64,000 bases of DNA from positions 33,324,911 through 33,388,910 of the forward strand of contig OX457026.1 in the NCBI GenBank assembly GCA_949752745.1. The letters run 5' to 3'. Below the pieces are notes generated by a model. It was not told where the DNA came from. It saw nothing but the letters and a program-made list of their open reading frames with translations, and did not search any database. The translations under genes were made by a program, and so were the position numbers. Origin of the DNA: Protula sp. h YS-2021. Its lineage: Eukaryota > Annelida > Polychaeta > Sabellida > Serpulidae. This document shows positions 20,601 through 32,296 of this stretch, one piece after another (within the stretch, counting starts at the first letter, position 1; each line of letters begins with the position of its first letter).

Positions 20601-23431
20601 GAACTTTTTTCCAGTTTGTGGTTTTTCTATGCGGCCATGCATCGTTCACTTTAATTGAGGGCTAAGAGACATTGTTGTTTTTCATAGGTCAAACGAACCT
20701 GGTTATTTTACTAGTCTAGCGTCTTTTGCATGTGGCGTCCTACACATATATTTATTGTCACATGGCCATTGGTGCTGGCTAGTAAGGATGCAAAACTTTA
20801 AAGGTTTTCGATCTAGAGTCTGGCACGGTCGGTGAGGCATATTTTTTCTGTGTGGAATTTATAAGGTTTTGGTGTTCTGTTAGCCTTGACGTGTGATGAC
20901 ATTCTAATATTAGAGTCTATAACAGCATGTTAATGGGAGATAGAAATGCTTCTGATGACGTTCGAGAGCCAACCAAGGACCAAGGACCTTCTCCCCAAGT
21001 GAGCGTTTGGGAACGTTTTCGGAAACATGCGGCCTGTCCTGTTCGTTGATGACGCTCTCTGGCGAGCTCGTTTGGGCTTTTCATGAGCCTTCCTCACACG
21101 AGCAATGGCTATACGTCACTCGTCCCTCGGATTGTATTACAAGCCTCGATCTTCATACGCGCTCATTGTTGACCCCTGCCTTGGGACGGTTGCGAACAGC
21201 CTGAGTTGTCAAATCTTGAAAGAGCTTCTCCGTTTGGAGGTTGGCAAGTGCTTTCGCTCATTTTTGGAACTACTGCTTTGCACAACAAACACAGTAGGAG
21301 AATAGCATTAGAATTAGCATTAATGCTACGGAATAGCAGCGCCTTTAAACAAGTGGTTATATACACGGTGATAAGAACATCACTACAAATGTGTGGGATT
21401 TTACAGGTACAGGCAGGATATAAATTAAATCGATATGGGTTCAACTTTTACGAAGATTTGGCTAATTATTTCTTTTTTTTTGGCATTTGATGTTTGCTGC
21501 ATCTTAGCTGTGGGTTTGACCTGCGATCTTAGTGCTTATCGAAAGCATTATATATTTTGGTATATTATAACGCCTTTTGGTCGCTTGTGCATTTTGTTCT
21601 AGAACCACGTATTCTATTACACAAAAAAAAAAACTTTTGTTGCGAGTTGTTGGCATCCTGCGAGTTGCGGTGGATAGACATGTTTCTTGCACCCGTCCTT
21701 TCCCTGTCCAAAGATGTGTATTTGTTGCATATATTTGTTGAATACGCACCTGTTGCCGTGGGTAAAAGCATGTTCCAGTAAAAACGTGTTCTTTGCCCCC
21801 TTCCCCCTTCACGATGTGCAAAGAGGCATATGCAAAGAGGCGTGGTCAACTTCCTAATCCAATTGTTTTATGTAAAACCATTTGTGTGTTTGCCCCCCCC
21901 CCCCACCCTACTTTTCCCTGTGCAAAGAGTGATATGCAGTTATTGAATGTACTGTGCAAATAGTCCTGTATGTTAGCTGACTCCCACTTTATTGTACATA
22001 TCTGTTGCTATTCGTCACCCCTTTACTGAATATTGCAATCCCACCAACAATACTGCCCCTTCGCTTTCGACTCTGGTGTCTGCTAAATGATTAAAGTTAT
22101 ACCCACAAGCTTACATTTGTCTCTAGTCAGAGCAAAGTACATTAAGGGAGAAACTTAGCATTCAAATTTACTCGATATTTCTTTTGGTAAACTAGCGGCC
22201 TGACCAGGCATAGTTTATTGAGTGTTTAAGCTTTGGTTGAAAGGGATGCGGATGTTCAACGAACGTCAAAAATTTAATAGTTTGAATGCCTTATTCGTAT
22301 ATTTTTATTCACTTTTTAGCTTGTATGTTTTGTATTAGAAGGTGTGTGAAAAACGTAATTCTATAAAAGAGTTTTCAATTTTCCCAAACGTTGTTAGAAG
22401 TATCTAAATTCTATGCTTGCTTAACAATTGCAGCTCTCTTTCTCTTTTTAACGATGTGTCTATATTACGTGTAAACGGGTAAAAATATCTTCATTTATTT
22501 AAATGTCAACGGAAAACAGCCCTACCAGTTTAAATAAGTCATTAATTAAATTCTAGATTCAAAATCTATCAAAATCATGTTTATGAATTCCTTCCACCCA
22601 GTATTTTTCCTTTGATAATGATTCGAATGCTTGGATACACGTGAATACTGTTGGGCAGATACAATAGATACTATAACAATAAGCTGATGAGAACCGATTT
22701 TTCCACTTGGTGTCTCCTTCTTTTGCTTCTATGTTATACTAGTTAACCAACTCCCCCCTCCCACACATGCACAAAAGGTAGAGTCAAAAGTTTAAGTTCC
22801 TGGATTGTAATCAAAAGCGTGTTGTTGATGTCCTATGTAAACACAACGATACTACAATTGTATTAAATTGAAATAATATTGCATTCAATTTATATTTCAA
22901 TATGATACTAAATGGTGCTATAACGGGATGTTATTTAATTTAAATGGTGACACTACTTGGTTGTTTTGCTTAGATATAATGTAGCTCCATGTATTGTTTG
23001 AAATTGGTGGACAGTATCGAAAATACTGGTTTATTCAACATTTACCATAGCTTTGTAATATATTGTTGTGGTAAGCCATAACAGCTAATGCCTTAATACC
23101 ATTCACATGAAATTAACTGGTTTGGTCTCACAAAATAATATTATACATTTTCAATTATTTACGCCTTTTATCTTCGATTCCCACAGACACGTTGGCCATT
23201 ACGTGTTCTCGTGTCTCTTATTTTTCAAGCATCTGGTCGGAGGTTGGCAAACCTCATTGATTCTCTTATATTTCGTCTTGCTGACAATTTACCCATTTTG
23301 TTGTGCCTTTTGTTAACAAGAACATTGTTATGGCTTGTCTATACTTAAAGTATTTTATATTTATCTTGGATCTTAACTGTATAAAGCAGTGTTTTGTCGT
23401 TGCGTTATATTGAAAATATTTTCTCTAAAAG
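17637..23431. other. Region between kringle copies B and C
   Basis: No gene is supported. The first exons of copy C (tail and membrane helix) would be expected here but were not recognised. A block with clearly higher GC lies at about 20930-22110. An ATTAAA at about 17895 could be a weak polyadenylation signal for copy B. Confidence 0.5.
20930..22110. other. Higher-GC block, possible inserted element
   Basis: Base composition differs from the AT-rich surroundings, with CG-containing words (gcgagctcg, tgcgagttgc) and a C12 run at about 21893. Short overlapping open frames occur on both strands, but none has a motif or exon-like pattern. It could be a decayed LTR or other transposon; no terminal repeats were found by eye. 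Confidence 0.35.
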
Positions 23432-26400
23432 AAGACAACGAAGCACATGGGGCAACTGACACCAAGTTGCGCAGTGGAGCAATCAGTCCCATCGAAATTT
23501 TACCACCCCAAAATACGATGGAAGGTAATGCGCAACGTCATACTATGTCTAAAACATAATATCTAAAAATGCTGATATTGACGGTTGCAGTATTTAATTG
23601 AAACGGTATAATACCTAGATTTGCTCATATTAAAGGCTGCAGCATTTGATTTATTTATATGTACATTCTTCACTCATATGTATATTGTGGAAGTTTAGGC
23701 GTGCTATTCGACTAATCAATTAATTACCCTAAGGAACAGTGTATCGGTATTTTGATTACCATTTGTACAATACACAAGCTTTTCACTAAAAATATAAAAA
23801 TTAATTCCGCCGTAAAACACAGCAAAGTCTAAAACAATGCTGATTAAAGGTATGAAACGTAATTCACAATTTGTATTTGTCTATAGACATCGTATAAAAT
23901 ATATTGAACCTTTATAAACTTGTTTTGAGGGATGTCTGTTGCATACTACGGTAAATCATGTGTTGTTATCCTGACTCAAGAACTGGTACATTGTGAAGGC
24001 CTTTATTTCACTTTGTTGTCCAACTCTATTGCTGCAAAAGAGTTGACAGCAAATGGAGTCAAAAGGCAGAAAAAGGCGGAATATTGATAAGGTTTCGCTG
24101 TATCAGAATCACAACTGACCCATAGCACTGCTGTTTCCATTGAATAATTTTATGACAAATTGATAAAAAGTGTTTCTTTGACATCTGTTTTATTTTTTTA
24201 ATGTGATTTTTAATAATAATGAATGACTATTGCATAAATGAAGCTGTTTGTACCCACACGTCTTTGTTTTTTAGGAAAGCTAAGAATGCAGCACAAGTTC
24301 TAGTTTCACCTGCTGTATTGAAAAGCACGCAATTCATTGAAGTTCATTGAAATCATGAACCATTGATATCCCAAGAATTTTTATCTATGCTCGTTTTTAT
24401 TTTTTATTTTTATTTATGCTCGTTTACCATAGCATTTAAATTTTTTTAGTAAACCGCAAAAGTCTGCCTCAAGATGTAACGACTTTTTCATGAGACTGCC
24501 AGCGGTAAGTGGGGAAGAAAATTTTGAAGGATAGTAACGATTTTACAAAAAAATACAAGTTTCAATAAAATCTTTTGAACATGTTTTGTATGGATTTGGA
24601 CGAACAGCAAACTGCAACAGATAAAACAATTGTACCAACAATAATGAAAAGAGAGTCTATGACCCGTTAGCCTTTAATTTTAAGTCTGTTAACTGTTAAA
24701 AGCGGCGTTAAAAGACAATGAATGCAACTTTGCAAACAATATCTGGCTTACAATCACAACTAAAGCTTACTTGCAGCTCTGTGTACATAACTTCATGTCA
24801 TAAGTTTAGATACGAATAGCTATTGCACCGCAAGACTGCACAGCAGTTTAAAACCACTTTGTTGTTTTTTGTGCATTTATGAAATATGATGGGCGCTTCA
24901 ATTCGATGCTCGTCGTTGAAAGAATAAAATATTACTTTTTAAAATTATGAAAGAACCCGAAATGCACAGGTCAAAGCAAAAATAGATAAAATACTGTTAT
25001 AGTTATAGAAATTTTAAGTAAAAACTTTTAGGGAAGTAACGTTTTTGTAAGAAAAATAGAGGTTTTGGTTAAAGACTTCTAACAGTTTTGTGATAAATTT
25101 TTAATGAACAACAAACTACAACAGATGAAATAATTGTATTAATAGCAATGCGAAGGGAGTACATGGCCCCTGAGCAATTCCTTGTTAGCCTGAAAATAAC
25201 TGTTTAAAGTGGTGTTAAAAGACAGTGATTGCAACAATGAGAACCATATATAACTTGCTATAACGACTTGGCGTTGTGTGCGTATAACGGTCATGCCTTT
25301 GACACGAAAAGCTATTGTAGCGCATAGATATAGAGCAGTTTAAAATACTTTGTTTCTTTTTTGTGCATTTGTAAAAAACCAACAAAGAATAAAAAATATA
25401 CTTCTTGTGCATTATGAACAATACATAAAGAATAAAAATATACTTTTGAAAGCCATGAAAGAACCAAAAATGTACAAGTTAAAGTAAAAATAAATCAAAT
25501 ACTCTTATAGCTGTAGCAGGGCGAGGCATTTCTATACGAAGGCAACAGCACAGAAGCAATTTCCATTGCTGAGTGTTCTCGCTGATGGTGACCACGACAG
25601 TACTGCTAACAAGTGCAGGTGACTATTATGTAAAAGTTGATTACAAAAACATTATTCTGATTTGGTAATAAAAATTATCAAATGCTATAAAATCTTGGAA
25701 TTCTGTGTTCCAAAGTATTGTACTATATTGTACGACAGGAAAACAAACTCACGGTTATATTGAGAAACTCATTTTATTTAAAATGAAAAGCGTGTTAATA
25801 CATTATATAAGATTGCAAGAATTATACAATGCGCAAGAGATATCTGGTCAAAAACAGGCAATTACAATATACAAGTAACGTTTTAACATGACAACTATGC
25901 ATCCTGTGGTTCATGATCATTTGTGTAACATGAATTTAGCTTACCATGACAAAAATAGTCCATCTTTATTCAGTTCTGTGTGTTTATTGGCTTTTGTTAA
26001 TTTATTGATTTTGTTTAATAGTTTACTTATTTTGTATTGCTTAGTTCACCGGATGAAAGAGAACCACGGTGCGTTACTAAAGATTCAAATGACCGTTTTC
26101 ACGCAGTTAACTAGAACAAAGCAAGGTTCATCTTGCTTAATTAGAATTTATTTATTATATTTATAAATAATAAAAGACTGGAGTCATTGAAATTAAGATG
26201 AGGAGAAAAACCTTGTTTTGTCATTTGCGGCCGGCCAATAAATGTGCAAAAAGAAGTGTCAAGTCAAAAAGAAATAACTCGGTCTGGTCTAAATGTTATG
26301 GATAGAAATGGAAAATTTTAAAGTTACAAAGATTTACACAAACAGGACAAAAATTTATGCTAAAAGTTTGATCTCGCATCTGGGACGCTTTCGATTCTTA

Positions 26401-29040
26401 CAAGTAGCAACTATAAATTGATAATTAACTTTCATATCAGCGATGTCGTTCTCATAAAATCATTAAAGGCTTTTGTAAAACAAACATAGACACACACAAA
26501 AAGCAACTAGAAAACGGCAAAAGATTTTGATCAGTACCAGTTCAACAAAAATTTTCTAAAAGAAAATTATAGTTTGGTTGTGTTTGAGTCTATTTTTTCC
26601 GTGAAATATTGCCGTCAAAGCCAAGTTTTTAATTGGGGATAGCAAAGAGGTAATTTTTCTTCCTGCCTTATAATTTTCTCTGTTTCTGCTACAAATCAAT
26701 TTCATCTGCTATATACGTTAAAATGGATTAAAATAAAGCACATGTTAACATGAATGCCATTTAATAAATAGAAAATAACATTCAGCTTCAACGAGGAATC
26801 GTTTAGGACCACGTCAATGACATATAGTTGATCGTTCAAAATTAATTAGCAATATAGCACACGTTCAGTTTTGAAACTCTTCTCCAGAAACTATATGCCG
26901 TAATCCCTATGCATAAGATTTATGAAGGATGTTAAACAGTCTGAAATATAGTTTATTCCGTATATGATTTTTGCTGTTACAGCATTAATTATTTTGGTGA
27001 TAGTAATTTAGATAGTTGTTTATATACACCAGTTTGCAAGGTGAAATCGTTAGAATGACGGTTATTTTTATCTTCTAATTTAACCCATGCTCTTTTATTT
27101 CTTCAAAGCACAATGACAAGCACCAAGAACAGAACCTAACTATGTTGTATCTTAAACAACTTTATTTCGGTAAAGACGATTTAAGAGAACAATAATAGAA
27201 TAATAAAATAAACTCAAAAATATTTTTATTTTTTTATATTTTATGACATTATTAACTGAACTTGTTATAACCTAAGAGTGCTTGCCAAATTTCAACCCCA
27301 GTAAAAACAGTAAAAATGTAACATTAGAATGCTATTAAAAATTTCAATAAAAGTATGAGGCAGGTTTAGCACAGAACTGTGTAGCGTCTTTACGTATCAC
27401 TCAATACACTTTTATGCAAACAGGTTTTCAGTATATTTGTTCTGTGTGCAATATGTATGTGTGCTTTGAACAAACAAAGCAACCAATTAAGCAAACATAC
27501 TGTAAAATATAGAATGATTAAAAATAGAACTGACAGAAGCAAAAAATTCTGGCATTTATGGGATGATACTGTGATTGTTCCATTAACTATTAACCAAAAT
27601 CCAAGGAGGACGGTGCAGTAACACAGAAGAAGGTGGTCGAGTATGTCAATGTGCAGAAGGTTTTTCATGTGTTTAATTTCAAATAGGTAGCCTTAATATT
27701 CTCTCTTAGTGTTAATCGGTTATGCTATAAAAGGGTTAAAAGATTTAAGCAAGGACAGGAAAACTTTTCTTGGAAAAATTCCGACAGTATTTTGAAGAGT
27801 AAACAGTAACCGTATATCAGTGAAACAAATAAAATAAATGAAATAAAAAGTTACAGCAAGTTCTGAATTGGCCAGGAAACTTCTACAGCATATTATTATT
27901 TGCTTTATATCATAATCCCGGTGAGGGGTGGAAATGTTCTGGAACGTGAACGAAATTTACGATAGAATACGTTACGAATTCAAAACGCTGCTCCCCAGAA
28001 AAACTGTGGTAAAAATGTCATTGCTAAGAATTGTTAGGATAGAACCAATCGCAAATATACACAATCAGGATGAAAATAAAAACATCTCATATGATTATCT
28101 CGGCAAAAACAACAAAACCTCTGAAAATGAAACAATAACAATTTGTATAATGAGGTGGTAAAATAGAAAGTCATAGAATTGTAATAACATCACTTTGAAT
28201 AATTAAGCATTGGAAGCTTAAAAATGAGCAATATTTTAGACGAGTGCGTGATATCGGGACTACCTTACGAAGGGAATATCGAACATGCTTTCAATAGCAA
28301 ACCGTGTCTCATATGGTATGAGTTACTGCGCAGGCCACAATACATTGTCGCCATTGACTATTTTCCTGGAATATATTGGCAAACAAATGCAGTTATGAAA
28401 TTAAGAACGAAACAAGTTAAGCTATTACACATTCACTAAAATATTTATCAGAATTCAATTTGCCAAGAACAATTTCGTCAATTGGTTTTTTGTCAATATC
28501 ATTTTTCATACTTTAGACGAGTTAAGATGCGTAAGTGAAAAAAAGCAGACAATACAATTGCACAAGTAGTTTTATTGAACTTTTATCCTTTTGAAAAGCA
28601 ATGAATTACACAAATGCACATCGTTTGGTACAAATAGGCCCAAGGCTGTTTTTTAGGAACAGCTTAATTATATTTTTGAAATTTTAAAATTACAACTAAT
28701 TGTTTAAGACTAGGTAGGAAAAATATTACATGGCGTCATACAAGTTAAACTCAGGATACTTAAAATGTGAAGTTTGCTTGTGGAATCATTGCTTTCTTTT
28801 AAAAAAGCTTGAAATTTACTGGTATGCAATTGCAACATTTGCTGATGTACATCTCTTGCGAGTACTAAAATTATTCGAATATCATAAGAACAGGTTTGGG
28901 AAAACTTATTTTATAATAAGACATCAAATCACTGTAAACCTTTTTATATTTTACAGGAATATGATTTTTGATTGGCGGTCCTCAGTTTATCACTTGGGAC
29001 TGTGGGTATCTCGTATCTTTCGGCATTACATATTACATAT
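23432..29040 (+). pseudogene. Kringle-EGF-kringle pseudogene (copy C)
   Basis: Five relics occur in the order of copy B exons. 23432-23524: stalk exon, still open, with LRSGAISP. About 25517-25618: kringle 1 half with GEAFLYEG and a final NKCR, but about 80 bases are missing and the frame is broken. 27574-27685: EGF exon retaining GGRCSN and RVCQCAEGF, but the first cysteines are deleted and TAA interrupts it. 28221-28392: kringle 2 half with NSKPCLIW and IDYFPG, but with a 10-base deletion before C3, the acceptor AG changed to AA and the donor GT changed to TT. 28957-29040: last exon with a one-base insertion, C4 changed to Phe and the stop lost. The multiple independent lesions make a functional product very unlikely, though the stalk exon could still be transcribed. 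Confidence 0.75.
24445..25515. repeat. Diverged tandem duplication, about 507-base unit
   Basis: Two head-to-tail copies run about 24445-24995 and 24996-25515. Paired landmarks: gacaatgaatgcaac (24714) with gacagtgattgcaac (25220), and gaacccgaaatgcac (24954) with gaaccaaaaatgtac (25464). It ends directly before the decayed kringle 1 exon of copy C. Confidence 0.75.
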
Positions 29041-30366
29041 TCGGTATTATTATTTCTCTCGTCGTTGGAACCCAAAGGCATAATCGTCACATCTAAATTG
29101 TTGTAAGAAAAGAGACCAGTTGTGTCAAATATACTGATAGCTGCTACGTCTACAAGAGAGTAATTCTATGGGTTAAGTGGATTTTCACCACAGCAACAGC
29201 AGCAACAGTAACAATGACATTATAGTAAGGCACTGTTATGAGAAGTAATACTTGATAATGTACAATATATGTCGTCATCCTGTCAAAAGAAATGGAAGGA
29301 AAGACTTACATAATCTATGCACACACAACAGTAGCAAGGCAGGCGATATCACGATACCGTCAGGGGTTGCTCAGTGGGCAAAAGCATACAGGCAATCATA
29401 TAATAGTGAGAATCGCGTAGTCATGTCGGATAGAGGAAACGGACGATGGTGAGTCCATCCAAGACTGTCCGAGATAGGGCAAAGATGAATACCTACTTCA
29501 GCGCTTTCTGTTGTTGGTATTTATTGGCGTGTTTCCATAGCTAAGGCTTACAAACAGGACAATAGTGACTCAGCACTACCAAATAGCTGCTATGCAATTT
29601 CCTCAAACCTCTTTCCTTTTGCATAAGAAACAACACAAACATAACTTGCCTTAACCATAATGAATGAGGAACTGTTCTGTCATGACGGGCCTCCATAGTA
29701 GATTCGTGCTGCACAAATTAAACACGATGTTTAGAAACATCAGCTTACGGTAATAAAATCGCATTCTTCATGTAGACAGAAATATATGCTCTATATAGAT
29801 TAGTATTACATTTTCTGATGAAGGATTCAGATGCATGCTTCTGGGATGCGGTCCGTTTAGACGAATACTCTTAGTATCGATAATGTGAAAATGATTTCAT
29901 GTCATCGAAAATATGAAAAGTTACATATGGAAATGCAGTGATAATGATCTTTTTGAAAATACCGAAACTATTAGTGGTGACATGTTATTTGCCAAGGTAA
30001 GAGATGGAAGCTAGTTGTATTGATCAATTTTGTTTTGCCTAAATTTGCCTTAGAAATTGATGTTATTGGCTGAACCGACTCAACATTTGTTGTACAGTAC
30101 ATTGCGTCAAGGGCAAGTAAGTTGCAAGTAAATGCTATATCAGTATTCGAAGCAGATAACCGGATGATCTGCTGTAACAGCGACATACGTCATGTCAAAT
30201 CATTTCTTTTGTAAAAAATGACTTGCCCTGAGTGAAATTGACTTCATTTGACAGGAATTCTATTCTCTACGGGAATCAAGTATTACCTCATGAATTTGAT
30301 TAGCAGACCTAAACTAAAATATTGCCTGAATATCTTTAAAGTCTATAAAATAAGGAAGAAAGAAGG

Positions 30367-30396
30367 AGCAGATATATATATATATATATATCTGCT
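30367..30396. repeat. Perfect 30-base palindrome
   Basis: AGCAGA, an AT repeat and TCTGCT form one exact inverted repeat that could extrude as a small hairpin. Confidence 0.9.
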
Positions 30397-31564
30397 ACTA
30401 TTTTGACTTTTTTGTACGACTGTGACACCCGCAAATGCAAATTCCGACAGAAAATCTTTATTGTGTGTTTGCATAACAGATTATGAATCATCTAATTTTT
30501 TATCGTTAAGCGTGACTGCAGCATGGTTGCTGGCAATAGTTACTACCTCTTAAAATCCTTTGTATATTCCCAGCTTCTATTTTTTTGCCTTTTGGCTGGG
30601 CAACTTTATGTTTGATTCTGTTCTAGAAGAGCCTGATTTATGTACGCTGTCGGGAGGGGGGGGGGGGCGCAGACACCGATACTGTCTGCAAACGTGCAAA
30701 TGTGGCTGTCTGTTACCATGGCTTAACGGCAAATGACGGCGTTTTTAGCACCCACCATAATATTCTGAAGGTGCTATAACGCGCAGTGAAAAGAGAAAAT
30801 CTCTCATTGTTATTCTACCGGTGCAGACTTGATATGAAGATAGGTGACCATACTTGATCTATATGCAACACGACTAATAGCAAAAAAGTATTGTCTCAAA
30901 AACTTTTCAGCATCTCTGGTTGCCATAAACGTCAAATCATAAATAAATGAGATGCATCGTGAAGCAAAATTTTACTTAGTAACATTTCCGAGAGTGATAA
31001 TCTAATAATCACACATCGATTTCATACACCTCACTGGGCAGCTAGGGTATTTTTTTCGCTCCTGTTAAAGATTCTTCCAAAAATAACTAATCTGCAGGCT
31101 GAACATGTATTTTGTATCTTGTTGCATGTCAGCAATTTCCCCCCAGGAGAGTATTTACAGAGAAGATAACACAGTGTGTTATGGAGAACAGTATTAACCC
31201 TGACATGATGTCGGGCCTAAAGTTGAAGAGGACTTTTAAACAATGACAATTGGGGGAACGCGCAACTCTCCATTTCTGGAGACTTTTCAAGCAATAGTCA
31301 TGAAGCCGAATACTGAATACAACGCCAGCGAATAATAGCTACTGGGGGGGGGTACAGTAGTTTCCAGTGCCCAGTTACCTGGCACTGCGAAGGTCACTTG
31401 CTTTAGGACAGTTAATATTTTAACTTCAAATATCCGTTGTTGTGATTACAGAGGCCATGTAAGATGCTCCAGAAGTGCGAATGATCATATCATTTTTGCG
31501 ATTTTTGCTAAAGGCTTTTTAAACGCGTTAGAGTCAAAGAAGATATTCTTTTGTAAGCGCATTT

Positions 31565-31640
31565 CTTTCACTCTGAGTCCTGAAGATGCCATCAGTCTGG
31601 AAGCCAAAACAAGTTGCTACAATAAAGATTGAGTAATTGC
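31565..31640 (+). mobile_element. Possible retroelement 3' end
   Basis: The string with tcctgaagatgcc, then about 30 bases, then aataaagattg resembles the ends of Penelope-like or DIRS-type elements, where a ctgaagatg motif precedes aataaagattg. No coding part was recognised, so this is a motif-level guess. Confidence 0.3.
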
Positions 31641-31826
31641 TTTCTTTGAATTCTGAATCAAAGGACTATAACACGCTATATCTGATTTTATTGCCAGAAA
31701 TACCAGTTTTTTTGCATAATTCACTAAATATACGAGCTAAAATATTTTTCAAAAGATCTTACGAAACAGCCTAAATAAGTGATGCATAGTGTAATAAATA
31801 CTGATATATTTATATTAATGCAGCAA

Positions 31827-31832
31827 TTTATT
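31827..31832 (-). promoter_or_regulatory. Candidate polyadenylation signal of ABCG copy 1
   Basis: AATAAA on the minus strand, about 465 bases past the ABCG copy 1 stop codon. It is only a six-base match in AT-rich DNA. Confidence 0.3.
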
Positions 31833-32296
31833 AGATTTCTCTCCCCATCCTTAAAGACGTAAAGATACATAAAAGCTGTAACATCGATTTTAGAAAGTCA
31901 CTATAAAAATAGACATTTTCCTGTTTAAGGAAAATGTTCATGGAATATTAATAACATAAATTTAACAATAAATAAATATGTAGTACTACGGCATCACCAT
32001 TCACTCTTACATTTAAAACTTGGGTGATTTTAAGTGACATCACGCCATCTTGGAATCAATACTATAAATAATTAAAACCAGTTATTAAGCATACGGCTTG
32101 TATGGAAACTCGCTAAAATTCTATCAGTCTGTTTGCAGACTAACGTATATATATATACATAATTTTAGAAGGAGTATATCTGTCTGAGTCTATATCCTTT
32201 CACATTGCATGTTGCAATGCAATTAACAAGAGGTTTACTGTGTGAAAAATTGTCAGTATAACGTAAACGTGCATGGTAGACATCAATGAGTCCTCT

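Larger units (their letters stand above)
29041..32296. other. Intergenic region between convergent gene families
   Basis: No gene is supported. It holds a tRNA-like A-box word (about 29367), a 30-base TA palindrome, a G13 run (about 30655), a retroelement-like tail (about 31565) and a likely polyadenylation signal for ABCG copy 1. Confidence 0.55.

Noticed and set aside
21007..21490. Overlapping open frames in the higher-GC block
   Set aside because: Open frames on both strands without motifs are expected where GC is higher and stop codons are rarer.
28730..29083. 117-codon open frame over the last copy C relic
   Set aside because: The frame differs from that of the homologous kringle exon. 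It is open by chance after the one-base insertion.
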